Assembly (NCBI RefSeq): GCF_022832375.1
Contig: NZ_JALHLG010000009.1
Span: 1-64,000, forward strand
DNA length: 64,000 nucleotides
From: Novosphingobium beihaiense
GTDB taxonomy: Bacteria > Pseudomonadota > Alphaproteobacteria > Sphingomonadales > Sphingomonadaceae
Reading direction: 5' to 3'
A program made the translations under genes and the position numbers. Below the pieces are notes generated by a model. That model was not told where the DNA came from and did no database searches. It worked only from the letters and a program-made list of their open reading frames with translations. This document shows positions 24,387 to 33,271 of this stretch, one piece after another. Position 1 is the stretch's first letter, and each line of letters begins with the position of its first letter.

Positions 24387-26051
24387 ATGATCCAGAACGC
24401 TGCCACCGCACTCTCCGCCGGCCACTCTCAGGCCGCGGGCAAAGGGCACGGCGCGCCTGCGAACTCCGCAGGAACCGGCAGCTTTTCTGCGCTTCTCGAC
24501 CTTTCCGGTGCACTTGAAGCGGCCGATCCCGGCACCGCGCCTGCGGCCGGAGACGATGCCGCCGCTGCCCTTGTCGCGCTTCTTGGACCGGTTGCAGGCG
24601 GCAATACCGGCAAGGCAAGCGGCAAGATTTTGCCGGATGCAGCCGAAGACCTTTCGCCGGAAAGCGAGGGCAAGAGCGAGAGCGGCGGCGAAGCCGGGAC
24701 CGGCACCGATACGCTGTCTCTGGATAGCGCGCCCGTCACGGACGGCACGCCTCTGACCCTCGCAGGCATTCTGCCCGCGTCCCTCGTCCCGCAGACGGCA
24801 ACCGTTGCCGCTCCGCCCGCTGGCAACGGTACGGGCACGGGAACTGCAGCCAAGGCTCCGATTCAGACGGCTGCGCAAGCGACGGCCAAGGCAGCAGTGC
24901 AGGCAACGGCACAAGCCGCCGCCGCACTGACCGTGAAGCCGCAAGGACAGGCCCAGGGGCAAGTCCAGAACCAGATCAAAATCAGCGGGCTGCCTCAGGC
25001 ACAGACCGCCGCTGCCCCCGCTGGCATCAGCCCCGCCGTGGCCAATGTCACGCTGGGCCCGGTCACGATCACTGCCGAGCAGCCTGCCGCCGCTGCGGCA
25101 GACAATGCCGCGCCCGCTACCGCCGCGCAGCTCGCAACCCGCCCGCAGACTGCCGCCGCCGCTCAGCCCGCCCAGGCCAGTGTGTCTGCGCAGATCTCTC
25201 AGCCCCAATCTGCTCAGTCCCAGGCCGCTCAGCCCCAGCCTGCTCAGTCCCAGCCTGCGCAGCCGGTACAGGCGGCCCAGCCTGTGCAAGCCGCACAGGT
25301 GGCTCAGGCCACGCAGGCGCAGTCCGGCGATACCGCACCTCAGGCCGACACCTTCAAGCCGCACGCCGCGCGTGCCGAAAAGGCCCGGATCGAGACCGGC
25401 CGGGGCGAAACCGCCGCCAAGCCGCAGAACCTGGCCGCTTCGGCAGACCCTGCGCCGCTGGCCCGCGTGATCGATCCGGCACAAGCCACCGCAGCCGCTC
25501 CCGCCGCGCAGACGGCCGCGCCTGCCCCTGCCTCCGCAAGCGCTCCGGCACCGGCGGCACCGGCAGAAGGGCCGCAGGACTTCTCCACGCTGGTCTCGCG
25601 GCTGGCCGAGGCGCGCGAGGCCGCAAGCCCGCACCTCGTCAAGACCGCGATCCGGCACGCCGAATTCGGCCAGATCTCGCTGCAGTTCCGCCACGAGGAC
25701 AATGCCATGTCCGTCACCATGGCGAATGCCGATCCGGGCTTCACCAGCGCGGTGCACGCCGCCGCGAACGCTTCGCTCGCAGGCGGATCGAACGGGAACG
25801 GCAACAGCAGCGATTCTTCGCAGCAACAGCAGCAGAACGCCCCGGCGTCCTCCCAGAACCAGGCCGCCGCCAACGGCGCCGGCGCGGGAACGGGCAATGG
25901 CGCCGGCCAGAATTCACAGGCCCGCGCCGATCAGGCCGGGCAGCACACGAACCGCGGACAGGGAACGGCATCCCTTCCGCACGATCAGGAGGCGTCCACG
26001 CCCCGCCAGTCCCGGGACGGCACCCGGCAGGCTGGCGGCATTTACGCCTGA
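24387..26051 (+). CDS. fliK: Flagellar hook-length control protein FliK
   Basis: A 554-residue molecular ruler. Most of the protein is low-complexity Ala/Gln/Pro/Thr sequence, with a QPAQ-type repeat near residues 270-305. The conserved C-terminal substrate-switch domain is near 400-465 (IRHAEFGQISLQFRHEDNAMSV). ATG 24387 is preferred because AGAGGA lies about 10 nt upstream; ATG 24351, overlapping the fliJ stop, would add 12 residues. The tail is Gln/Asn/Gly-rich. Confidence 0.88.
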   Translation: MIQNAATALSAGHSQAAGKGHGAPANSAGTGSFSALLDLSGALEAADPGTAPAAGDDAAAALVALLGPVAGGNTGKASGKILPDAAEDLSPESEGKSESGGEAGTGTDTLSLDSAPVTDGTPLTLAGILPASLVPQTATVAAPPAGNGTGTGTAAKAPIQTAAQATAKAAVQATAQAAAALTVKPQGQAQGQVQNQIKISGLPQAQTAAAPAGISPAVANVTLGPVTITAEQPAAAAADNAAPATAAQLATRPQTAAAAQPAQASVSAQISQPQSAQSQAAQPQPAQSQPAQPVQAAQPVQAAQVAQATQAQSGDTAPQADTFKPHAARAEKARIETGRGETAAKPQNLAASADPAPLARVIDPAQATAAAPAAQTAAPAPASASAPAPAAPAEGPQDFSTLVSRLAEAREAASPHLVKTAIRHAEFGQISLQFRHEDNAMSVTMANADPGFTSAVHAAANASLAGGSNGNGNSSDSSQQQQQNAPASSQNQAAANGAGAGTGNGAGQNSQARADQAGQHTNRGQGTASLPHDQEASTPRQSRDGTRQAGGIYA

Positions 26052-26081
26052 TCTTTTGCGAATACCCAGGGGGACTTTTGA

Positions 26082-26672
26082 ATGAGTGACAAGAAGGACA
26101 AGGACGCCAAAGCCAAAGGCGGCAAGGGCAAGCTGATGCTGATCCTCGTGGCGGCCGGCATGCTCGTGCTCGGCGGCGGCGGCGTGTTCGCCCTCGTCGC
26201 GACCGGGGTGATCGGCGGCGGCCATGCCGAAGAGCACAAGCCGCGCGGCCCGCAGCTCGTCCGCAAGGGCGAGGAAGACCCCTACATGCCCAAGACCAAG
26301 GAAGGCGAAGGCGAAGGGGCCGTCATGGACGTGGAAAGCGAAGGCGGCGACGAATACCGCACCGCCTACTACACGTTCTCGGACGAGTTCACCTCGAACC
26401 TCAAGGACTCCGACGCGCTGATCCAGATCAGCCTGGCCTGCTCCACCCGCCGCGACGGCCGCGTGCTGATCTGGCTCAAGAAGCACGAACTGGCCATCCG
26501 TTCGAAGCTGCTTCAGATCCTGGCGGATACGCCGGAAGAAGACGTCTACACGATCCCGGGCAAGGAAAAGCTCCAGAAGCGCCTGACCGCCGCGATCAAC
26601 AAGGTCCTCATCGAGAAGGAAGGCTTCGGCGGCGTCGATGCCGTCTACTTCCGCACGTTCATCATCCAGTGA
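26082..26672 (+). CDS. fliL: Flagellar basal body protein FliL
   Basis: A 196-residue single-span protein. A Lys-rich cytoplasmic N-terminus leads to a span near 18-40 and a periplasmic stomatin-like domain ending KLQKRLTAAINKVLIEKEG and VYFRTFIIQ, the family's C-terminal pattern. FliL rings the stator and affects torque. GGGGGA precedes the ATG. Confidence 0.93.
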   Translation: MSDKKDKDAKAKGGKGKLMLILVAAGMLVLGGGGVFALVATGVIGGGHAEEHKPRGPQLVRKGEEDPYMPKTKEGEGEGAVMDVESEGGDEYRTAYYTFSDEFTSNLKDSDALIQISLACSTRRDGRVLIWLKKHELAIRSKLLQILADTPEEDVYTIPGKEKLQKRLTAAINKVLIEKEGFGGVDAVYFRTFIIQ

Positions 26673-26692
26673 TCCGGCAAACCTGACCCGCC

Positions 26693-27589
26693 ATGACCAT
26701 GTCCACCGCATCATCCAGCCAGAGCCGCAAGGCCAAGCACTGCTCCGAGCTGCTGGGCACCGGCCCGTCGATCGACGAGCTGGTTCCGGCCCTCTCGCTG
26801 CTCGGCGAGCGGCTGGCCCGCATTCTGCCTGCTCACCTCTCGCCCTTCGCAGGCGGTGAGCCGCCGCTGGTGCGGATCGGCATGCCGATGGACTGCAACC
26901 TCGCCTCGATCAACGCGGATATCGAAACGCTGGCCTCGCACACGCTGATGGCGGTGGGGCCCAAGGGCCTGCCGATGCTGGCCATCTTCGAGGCCCCTTC
27001 GGTCCTGCGGCTGATCGACCGGGCTTTCGGCGGGCGCGGCGTGGAGCCCGAGCAGATCCCGGACAGCTTCCCCCTGTCCGCCGAACTGCTGCTGGGCCGT
27101 CTGGAACAGGCTCTGGCCGAAGCGCTCACCACGACGTTCGGCGGCAAGGAAGAGCACAAGGTCCGCGCCATGCGCCGCGACACCAGCCTGCGCTACCTCG
27201 ACCCCTTCGACAAGCGCGAGGACCTGCTGCAGATCTCGCTGGAAGTGGAAGAGCCGGGCGTGGAGCCCTGGTCCTTTTCCATCGCCTTCCCGCAACCGAC
27301 GCTGGCCGCAGCCACCGCCGTGCCGCGCCACCCGGTCCGCCGCAAGGCCCGCCAGGGCACGCCGGACCCGGCGGCCGAACCCTATGGCTCGATGCCGGTT
27401 CCTGTCACGGCCGTCCTGGTCGACATGACGGTCGCCTTCTCGCGCCTTTCGTCCCTCAAGCCCGGCGATGTGCTGCCGGTGGCCATTGCCCGCTCGGTCC
27501 CCTTGCAGATCGATGGGCGCACCGTCGCAACCGGCACGATCGGCGAAGTCGAGGACCGCGTCGCGGTCCAGATCCAGCAAGCCTTCTGA
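26693..27589 (+). CDS. fliM: Flagellar switch protein FliM, divergent N-terminus
   Basis: A 298-residue C-ring protein. It contains the middle-domain GGRG loop (LIDRAFGGRGVEPEQ) and a C-terminal SpoA domain (LVDMTVAFSRLSSLKPGDVLPVA). The usual N-terminal CheY-binding sequence (EIDALL in E. coli) is not recognisable; only SIDELV near residue 26 resembles it. It is shorter than E. coli FliM (334). Paired with fliN 20 bp downstream. Confidence 0.92.
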   Translation: MTMSTASSSQSRKAKHCSELLGTGPSIDELVPALSLLGERLARILPAHLSPFAGGEPPLVRIGMPMDCNLASINADIETLASHTLMAVGPKGLPMLAIFEAPSVLRLIDRAFGGRGVEPEQIPDSFPLSAELLLGRLEQALAEALTTTFGGKEEHKVRAMRRDTSLRYLDPFDKREDLLQISLEVEEPGVEPWSFSIAFPQPTLAAATAVPRHPVRRKARQGTPDPAAEPYGSMPVPVTAVLVDMTVAFSRLSSLKPGDVLPVAIARSVPLQIDGRTVATGTIGEVEDRVAVQIQQAF

Positions 27590-27609
27590 TTCACGGAAAG
27601 ATCGATCCC

Positions 27610-27924
27610 ATGACCATGCATTCCCGCGGCCTTGAATTCCTTCGCGATGTCGATGTCCGCCTTTCGGTCGAACTCGGCCGCACCCAGATGAAACTCAAGG
27701 AAGTCCTCGCGCTCGGCCCCGAAAGCCTTGTCGTGCTGGACCGCCTGACCGACGAACTGCTCGACGTGCTTGTGAACGGCAAGCCGATCGCCAAGGGCGA
27801 AGTCGTCTCCCACAATGGCCGTTTCGGCCTGCGCATCGTCGAGATGGTCGGCGTCGAGGAAAACGCGGCGGATGACGCCTCGGTCTCCCTGCCCGATTCC
27901 GACGCCGGTATCACGGGGGCCTGA
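27610..27924 (+). CDS. fliN: Flagellar switch protein FliN
   Basis: A 104-residue SpoA-domain protein: VDVRLSVELGRTQMKLKEVL, then VLDRLTDELLDVLVNGKPIAKGEVV. It forms the base of the C ring and binds FliH. Length and order after fliM are typical. Confidence 0.95.
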   Translation: MTMHSRGLEFLRDVDVRLSVELGRTQMKLKEVLALGPESLVVLDRLTDELLDVLVNGKPIAKGEVVSHNGRFGLRIVEMVGVEENAADDASVSLPDSDAGITGA

Positions 27925-27931
27925 TCCTTCC

Positions 27932-28219
27932 ATGCTCTGGTACATCCTCAAGCTTGTCATCATGCTGCCGATGATCGCGCTCCTGGCATGGGGTGCGCTC
28001 AAGCTGGCGAAGAAGATGCAGGACAAGGCGGGCATCGGGGCCGGCTCCAAGTCGGTCCGCATTATCGAGACGACCATGCTCTCGCCCACCCAGAAGCTCG
28101 CGGTAATCGAATTCCACGGCCGCGAGATCCTCGTTTCGGTTTCGCGCCAGGGCCTCAGCCGCCTCGCCGAAGCTCCGGCGCGCGCGCGCTCCGAAACCAC
28201 CGAAAGCCTGCCCCGGTGA
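27932..28219 (+). CDS. fliO: Flagellar biosynthesis protein FliO
   Basis: A 95-residue protein with one N-terminal span (YILKLVIMLPMIALLAWGAL) and a small cytoplasmic domain (SVRIIETTMLSPTQKLAVIEFHGREILVSVS) typical of FliO. It assists FliP assembly into the export gate. ATG 27932 is chosen because a longer open frame runs into fliN. Its TGA overlaps the fliP GTG. Confidence 0.9.
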   Translation: MLWYILKLVIMLPMIALLAWGALKLAKKMQDKAGIGAGSKSVRIIETTMLSPTQKLAVIEFHGREILVSVSRQGLSRLAEAPARARSETTESLPR

Positions 28220-29001
28220 AGCGCATCCTTTCCCTGATCGCAGCCATTCCCGCGCTGCTGCTTCCGGCCGTGGCCTTCGCGCAGGCTCAGGCCCCGGCCG
28301 CCGCGTCCGAAGCCACCGCGATCCCCGGCGCGCTCGACCGCGCCTTCGGTTCGCTCGGCGGCACCGAAGGGCCGGGCATGGGCCTGTCGCTGCAGCTCCT
28401 GCTCATCATGGGCCTGCTGACGATCCTGCCCAGCCTGATCCTGATGATGACCAGCTTCACCCGCATCCTGGTGGTGCTGTCGATCCTGCGCCAGGCCATC
28501 GGCCTGCAGCAATCGCCGCCCAACCAGGTGCTGATCGGCCTGTCGCTGTTCCTCTCGCTGTTCGTGATGTCACCCACGCTCGACCGGGTGAACGAAGTCG
28601 CCATCGCGCCTTATGCCGCTGACCAGATCAATGCCGAGCAGGCGATCAAGAACGCGGGCGGCGAATTCCACGCCTTCATGATCCGTCAGACCCGCGAACG
28701 CGACCTCATGATGTTCGCCAACATGGCCAAGGCGCCCAAGTTCCAGAGCAGCGCCGATGTGCCGTTCTCGATCCTGCTGCCCGCATTCGTCACCAGCGAA
28801 CTGAAGACCGCGTTCCAGATCGGCTTCATGCTGTTCCTGCCCTTCCTTGTGATCGATATCGTCGTCTCCTCGGTCCTCATGTCGCTGGGCATGATGATGA
28901 TGAGCCCGATGATCGTCTCGCTGCCTTTCAAGCTGCTGCTGTTCATCATGGTCGATGGCTGGGCGCTGCTGATGGGCTCGCTCGCATCGAGCTTCGGGTA
29001 A
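28216..29001 (+). CDS. fliP: Flagellar export gate protein FliP
   Basis: A 261-residue integral membrane protein with a cleavable signal peptide (1-22, ending VAFA), as is usual for FliP. TSFTRILVVLSILRQAIGLQ and PFLVIDIVVSSVLMSLGMMM are the two family signatures. The start is GTG at 28216, overlapping the fliO stop (GTGA). FliP forms the helical gate with FliQ and FliR. Confidence 0.96.
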   Translation: MKRILSLIAAIPALLLPAVAFAQAQAPAAASEATAIPGALDRAFGSLGGTEGPGMGLSLQLLLIMGLLTILPSLILMMTSFTRILVVLSILRQAIGLQQSPPNQVLIGLSLFLSLFVMSPTLDRVNEVAIAPYAADQINAEQAIKNAGGEFHAFMIRQTRERDLMMFANMAKAPKFQSSADVPFSILLPAFVTSELKTAFQIGFMLFLPFLVIDIVVSSVLMSLGMMMMSPMIVSLPFKLLLFIMVDGWALLMGSLASSFG

Positions 29002-29007
29002 GCCCGC

Positions 29008-29298
29008 GTGGAAGATATCTCCGGCCTTCTCGCCCTTGCGGACAAGATGCTGTGGGTGGCCGCGCTGGTCGCGGCCCCGGTGCTGCTGGCCGCGCTGGCC
29101 ATCGGCCTCGTCGTCGGCATTATCCAGGCCGCGACGTCGGTGAACGAACAGACGCTGACATTCGTGCCCAAGCTGGCGGTCGTCGCGCTGGTCCTGGTGC
29201 TTTTCGGCAGCTCGATGATGACGCTGATCGGCGATTTCACCCAGGAAGTCTTCACCCAGATCGCCATGATCGGCCAGGCCGAGCAGGTGGTGCCGTGA
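29008..29298 (+). CDS. fliQ: Flagellar export gate protein FliQ
   Basis: A 96-residue two-span protein with the signature VGIIQAATSVNEQTLTFVPK. The start is GTG at 29008, 6 nt after the fliP stop; no better start exists. Its TGA overlaps the fliR GTG. Confidence 0.95.
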   Translation: MEDISGLLALADKMLWVAALVAAPVLLAALAIGLVVGIIQAATSVNEQTLTFVPKLAVVALVLVLFGSSMMTLIGDFTQEVFTQIAMIGQAEQVVP

Positions 29299-30077
29299 TC
29301 AATATGGACTTCGGCTTCGGCTCGCTTGAGGCCGAGTTCTGGCGCTTGCTGTTCGTCATGACGCGGATCGGCGCTGCGCTTGTCGCCGCCCCGCTGTTCG
29401 GCGCCGCTTCGGTTCCGGCACAAGTGCGGGTAATCGGCGCGGGCGCCATCGCCGTCATGGTCTGCGCGTGGACCGGCGTTCAGGCCCCGCCCGCCCTGTT
29501 CTCGCTGGCCGGGTTGCTCAGCGTCGCGGGCGAAGTGCTCGTCGGCCTTTCGCTCGGCTTCGTACTGCAGCTTTCCTTCGCCGCCCCGGTCATGGCCGCC
29601 GAAGTCATCGGCGGCGGCATGGGCATGAACATGGCCGTGGCGGTCGATCCCAGTTCAGGCACGCAATCACCCGCGCTGGGCCAGTACTTCATGGTGGTGC
29701 TGACGCTGATCTTTCTCGCGCTGGGCGCGCACCTGCAGTGGTTTTCCCTGCTGATCGAAAGCTACCGCGTGTTTCCGCCGGGCCACACCTGGCTCGGCCC
29801 CGAACGCTTCGCGTTGATCGCCAGCTTCGCATCGCAGATGTTCGTGACCGCGGCCACGATCGCGCTGCCGGTCACGCTGGTCCTGTTCACCGTCCAGATG
29901 ATCACCGGCGTGCTCAGCCGCTCGGCGCCTTCGCTCAACCTGTTCTCGCTGGGCCTGCCCGCAGGCCTGCTTGCCGGGATCGCGGCGCTGATGCTGTCCA
30001 CCCCGGTCCTCACCGATCTCGTCATGCGCCTGTCCGCTGACGCCATTTCCGCTTCCGCAGAGGTCATGAAGAAATGA
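29295..30077 (+). CDS. fliR: Flagellar export gate protein FliR
   Basis: A 260-residue protein with about six spans. Features include RIGAALVAAPLFGAASVPAQVR near the N-terminus and NLFSLGLPAGLLAGIAALML near the C-terminus. The start is GTG at 29295 (GTGA with fliQ); ATG at 29304 is an alternative. The stop overlaps flhB (ATGA). Confidence 0.94.
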   Translation: MINMDFGFGSLEAEFWRLLFVMTRIGAALVAAPLFGAASVPAQVRVIGAGAIAVMVCAWTGVQAPPALFSLAGLLSVAGEVLVGLSLGFVLQLSFAAPVMAAEVIGGGMGMNMAVAVDPSSGTQSPALGQYFMVVLTLIFLALGAHLQWFSLLIESYRVFPPGHTWLGPERFALIASFASQMFVTAATIALPVTLVLFTVQMITGVLSRSAPSLNLFSLGLPAGLLAGIAALMLSTPVLTDLVMRLSADAISASAEVMKK

Positions 30078-31210
30078 GCGAGTCGAGTGGCGAAAAGAGT
30101 TTTGCGCCAACAGAAAAGCGCAAACGCGACGCCGCCAAAAAAGGCGACGTCATCCGGTCACGCGAGCTGGCCACGGCGGCGGCTGTCGGTATCGGCGCGG
30201 TCTGGCTGCTGATCGCCGGTCCCTGGCTGCTCGATCTGCTGCTGGGCAACCTTCGGGCCGCCTTCGTCTGGGACCGCGCCTCGATCGTCGATTTCACGCC
30301 CGGCCGGATGCTGATGTCCGCCATGCTCGCGGTTCTGCCGCCTGTGGCCATTCTCGGCCTTTCCGTCATCGGCGTCTCGATCCTGTCCCAGCTCGGCTTC
30401 GGCGAGGGGCGCTGGAACGCGGGCAATCTTGCCCCCAAGGGATCCCGCATCAACCCGGCCTCGGGCCTCAAGCGTATGTTCGGGCCGACCGGCCTGATCG
30501 AAATCGGCAAGGGACTGCTCAAGATCGGCTTGCTCGGCACCATCGCCTGGGTCTGGGCCAGCGGCCGCATTTCCACATTCGCCCGGCTCGGCCGCGGCGA
30601 CCTGTTCGAGCAGCTCTCGTGGGCCTGGCACGGAATCATCATTCTGCTGTTCTGGCTGGCGGCCGGGCTTTTCCTGATCGCGGTCATCGATCTGCCGGTG
30701 CAGCTGTTCCGCCGCATGTCGCGCCTCAAGATGACGATGCAGGAAATGCGCGACGAGCATAAGGAGCAGGAAGGCGCCCCCGAAAAGAAGGCCGCGATCA
30801 AGGAGCGCCAGCGCCAGATCGCCATGGGCGGCCTGGTCCCGGCGATGAAGGACGCCCAGTTCGTCATCACCAACCCGACGCACTTCTCGGTCGCCTTCGC
30901 CTACGATCCGGAAAAGAACCACGCACCGGTCGTCATTGCCAAGGGCCGCGGCGACAAGGCGCTGGCGATGCGCGAACTGGCCGCCGAATATGCCGTGCCC
31001 ACGCTCGAATATCCGGCTCTGGCCCGTTCGGTCTTCTACACCACCCGCGAACGCGAGGCGATCCGCGAGGAGCACTACGTTTCGGTCGCCGCGATCCTGG
31101 CCTTCGTCTTCGCTATCAAGCGCGGCGAGAAGCGGGCCGCGCCGCAAGTCACCGTGCCGGTCACCCTGCGTTTCGACGCGAACGGCAAGCTCGACCCGGC
31201 CAGCGTATGA
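30074..31210 (+). CDS. flhB: Flagellar export switch protein FlhB
   Basis: A 378-residue export gate component that switches substrate class. The N-terminus EKSFAPTEKRKRDAAKKGDV is typical. Four spans follow, then the cytoplasmic autocleavage motif NPTH with cleavage expected between Asn267 and Pro268, and the following HFSVAFAYDP. FliK (24387) should interact with this domain. The last three bases overlap a 24-codon frame that leads to fliD. Confidence 0.96.
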   Translation: MSESSGEKSFAPTEKRKRDAAKKGDVIRSRELATAAAVGIGAVWLLIAGPWLLDLLLGNLRAAFVWDRASIVDFTPGRMLMSAMLAVLPPVAILGLSVIGVSILSQLGFGEGRWNAGNLAPKGSRINPASGLKRMFGPTGLIEIGKGLLKIGLLGTIAWVWASGRISTFARLGRGDLFEQLSWAWHGIIILLFWLAAGLFLIAVIDLPVQLFRRMSRLKMTMQEMRDEHKEQEGAPEKKAAIKERQRQIAMGGLVPAMKDAQFVITNPTHFSVAFAYDPEKNHAPVVIAKGRGDKALAMRELAAEYAVPTLEYPALARSVFYTTREREAIREEHYVSVAAILAFVFAIKRGEKRAAPQVTVPVTLRFDANGKLDPASV

Positions 31211-31281
31211 GGATGACCATGCGAAGAGATCGCCAAACCCGCCCTGGCCCCCTTAACGTTTCCATCCAGAATCCGTCCTAA
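31207..31281 (+). CDS. 24-codon frame bridging flhB and fliD
   Basis: ATG at 31207 overlaps the flhB stop as ATGA and the TAA at 31279-31281 lies 5 nt before the fliD ATG. The basic peptide starts MRMTMRRDRQTRPG. fliD has no clear ribosome binding site, so terminating ribosomes could reinitiate there. Translation of this frame is unproven. Confidence 0.35.
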   Translation: MRMTMRRDRQTRPGPLNVSIQNPS

Positions 31282-31286
31282 AAGCC

Positions 31287-32732
31287 ATGGTTGATGCCAC
31301 TTCCTCCACCTCCGCCTCTTCCTCGCTGAAGACGACGTCCATCGCCACGATGCTCGGTGCGGGCAGCGGCATCGACATGGCCGCGCTGGCCAACAACCTG
31401 GCGACCGCCCAGTTCGAGTACCGCAACCAGGTGCTCCACGACCGGCAGGACACGCTCAACACCAAGATTTCCACGGCATCGGACATCAAGTCGATGCTGC
31501 TCGGCCTCGATACGTCGCTGGGCACGCTGGTCCGCTCGGGCAGTCTTGCCCCCACGCCCAGCATCGCCAACAGCGCGGTGGCGGAGGCCTCGCTCTCGGG
31601 CACCAGCCAGCCCAAGGGCACGTTCTCGCTGGAAGTGACGAGCCTCGCCAAGGGCCAGCAGATCGCCAGCACCGCCTACAGCGCTTCCTCCGACCTCGTC
31701 GGTTCCGGTTCGCTGACCCTGCGCTTCGGCACGGTCTCTGGCAGCACATTCATTCCCGACGGCACTCAGGCCGCAGTCGATGTCACGATCGATGCCGGCG
31801 CAACGCTGGCCGATGTCGCCAGTGCCATCAACGCCTCGGGTTCCGGCGTCACTGCCTATATCGCCAATACCGCGAGCGGCGCCCAACTCGTCATGAGAGG
31901 CCCGGAAGGCGCGCAGAGCGGTTTCGTTGTCGAGACGACCGAAGATCCGGCCGATCCCGGCCTGTCCGCACTCGCCTGGTCGCCCGGCGGCGGCACGGGC
32001 ACGCTGCTCACCTCGGCGCAGGATGCGGCCTACAGCATCGACGGGCTGAACTATACCTCCTCCTCGAACACGATCACCGATCCGGTTCCCGGCCTGAAGC
32101 TCAAGCTGACCGAGACCAATGCCGGCGCGCCGACCACGATCAGCTTCAGCGATCCGTCGGACAGCATCACCAGCTCAATGCGCGATCTCACGGACGCGCT
32201 GAACGAGCTGATGTCGTCGCTGAACAAGGCCACCGCGCGCGGCGGCGATCTCGTCACCGATCCCGGTGCCCGCTCGCTCAAGACGTCGATGATGAAGCTG
32301 GCCGGCGAAGTCATCATGCCCAACGCCACCGGCGCGGCAAGAACTCTGGCCGACCTTGGCCTTTCGACTCAGCGCAACGGCACCTTCGATCTCGATACCG
32401 ACCGCCTGAAAGCCACGCTGGAAGCCGATCCGGAAGGCGTGGCGGCGATGTTCACCAACGGCCTCTATGGCGTGTACGCGACGATCGACAAGATCTACCG
32501 CAACGCGACGTCCAGTTCCAACACGGGCTCGCTCGCTGGCTCGATCACCAAGTACACCGAGAAGGCCGCCAAGATCGACGAGGATCTCACGAAGGTCGCC
32601 GACCAGCAGGAAACCCTGCGGGCCCGCCTGGCCTCGCAGTTCACGGCTTCCGAAGTAAGGATTTCCGGGTTCAACGCGACGAAGTCCATGCTCGAAAACC
32701 AGATCGCCGCTTGGAACAAATCGGGCAACTAA
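31287..32732 (+). CDS. fliD: Filament cap protein FliD (HAP2)
   Basis: A 481-residue cap protein. The N-terminal GAGSGIDMAALANNLATAQFEYR and C-terminal coiled coil (LAGSITKYTEKAAKIDEDLTK, with QFTASEVRISGFNATKSMLENQIAAW) are FliD signatures. It has no obvious promoter and probably depends on read-through from flhB. It ends one nucleotide before fliS. Confidence 0.93.
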   Translation: MVDATSSTSASSSLKTTSIATMLGAGSGIDMAALANNLATAQFEYRNQVLHDRQDTLNTKISTASDIKSMLLGLDTSLGTLVRSGSLAPTPSIANSAVAEASLSGTSQPKGTFSLEVTSLAKGQQIASTAYSASSDLVGSGSLTLRFGTVSGSTFIPDGTQAAVDVTIDAGATLADVASAINASGSGVTAYIANTASGAQLVMRGPEGAQSGFVVETTEDPADPGLSALAWSPGGGTGTLLTSAQDAAYSIDGLNYTSSSNTITDPVPGLKLKLTETNAGAPTTISFSDPSDSITSSMRDLTDALNELMSSLNKATARGGDLVTDPGARSLKTSMMKLAGEVIMPNATGAARTLADLGLSTQRNGTFDLDTDRLKATLEADPEGVAAMFTNGLYGVYATIDKIYRNATSSSNTGSLAGSITKYTEKAAKIDEDLTKVADQQETLRARLASQFTASEVRISGFNATKSMLENQIAAWNKSGN

Positions 32733-32733
32733 G

Positions 32734-33102
32734 ATGCTTCTGCAACAATCCCCTCACGAAGCCTACCGCCGCGTCGATTTCGACGCCCGTGTCACTGGCG
32801 CCAACCCGGCCGAACTCGTCCATGTGTGCTACGAGCACCTCATCGGCGCGCTGGGAACCGCGATCCACGCGCACCAGAACGGCGATAACGGCCTCAAGAG
32901 CCGGTCTATGACCCGCGCGCTGACCGCGATCACCGCGCTGCAGATGGGCGTTTCGCAGGATGGCGGCATGGGCGATGCGCTCAACCAGTTCTACGCCGCC
33001 GCACGCCGCACCATTCTGGACTGCGCGGTTGCGTTCGATGTCCAGCAGCTCGCCACGATGCGCACGGACTTCACCGAAATCAGCCAGGCCATGAAGTCCT
33101 GA
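32734..33102 (+). CDS. fliS: Flagellin chaperone FliS
   Basis: A 122-residue helical chaperone: QSPHEAYRRVDFDARVTGANPAELVHVCYEHLI is the family N-terminus (helices 1-2). FliS blocks flagellin polymerisation in the cytoplasm. It follows fliD directly and is followed by a terminator. Confidence 0.94.
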   Translation: MLLQQSPHEAYRRVDFDARVTGANPAELVHVCYEHLIGALGTAIHAHQNGDNGLKSRSMTRALTAITALQMGVSQDGGMGDALNQFYAAARRTILDCAVAFDVQQLATMRTDFTEISQAMKS

Positions 33103-33103
33103 C

Positions 33104-33150
33104 AGATCCTCCGCCGAAAGCGGATGTGAACCCGTTTCGGCAGGATCTTT
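33104..33150 (+). terminator. Terminator after fliD-fliS
   Basis: AGATCCT pairs with AGGATCT at the base and GCCGAAA with TTTCGGC higher up, in a long interrupted hairpin followed by TTTG. It starts two bases after the fliS stop. The T-run is short. Confidence 0.6.
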
Positions 33151-33271
33151 GACAGCGTTGCCGCCGCATTTCGCGGCCAGCAGCCACCAGCCGTTCGATT
33201 CCGGAGCAGGTCTGCCGGGCAGTTGCCCCGCCCTGCGCGTATTTCCCTAGGCACAAGCCACGAGGAGGGAA

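Noticed and set aside
24900..25340. QPAQ-like coding repeats in fliK considered as a DNA repeat or CRISPR-like array
   Set aside because: Units are irregular in length and code in frame for the low-complexity middle of FliK; there are no spacers.
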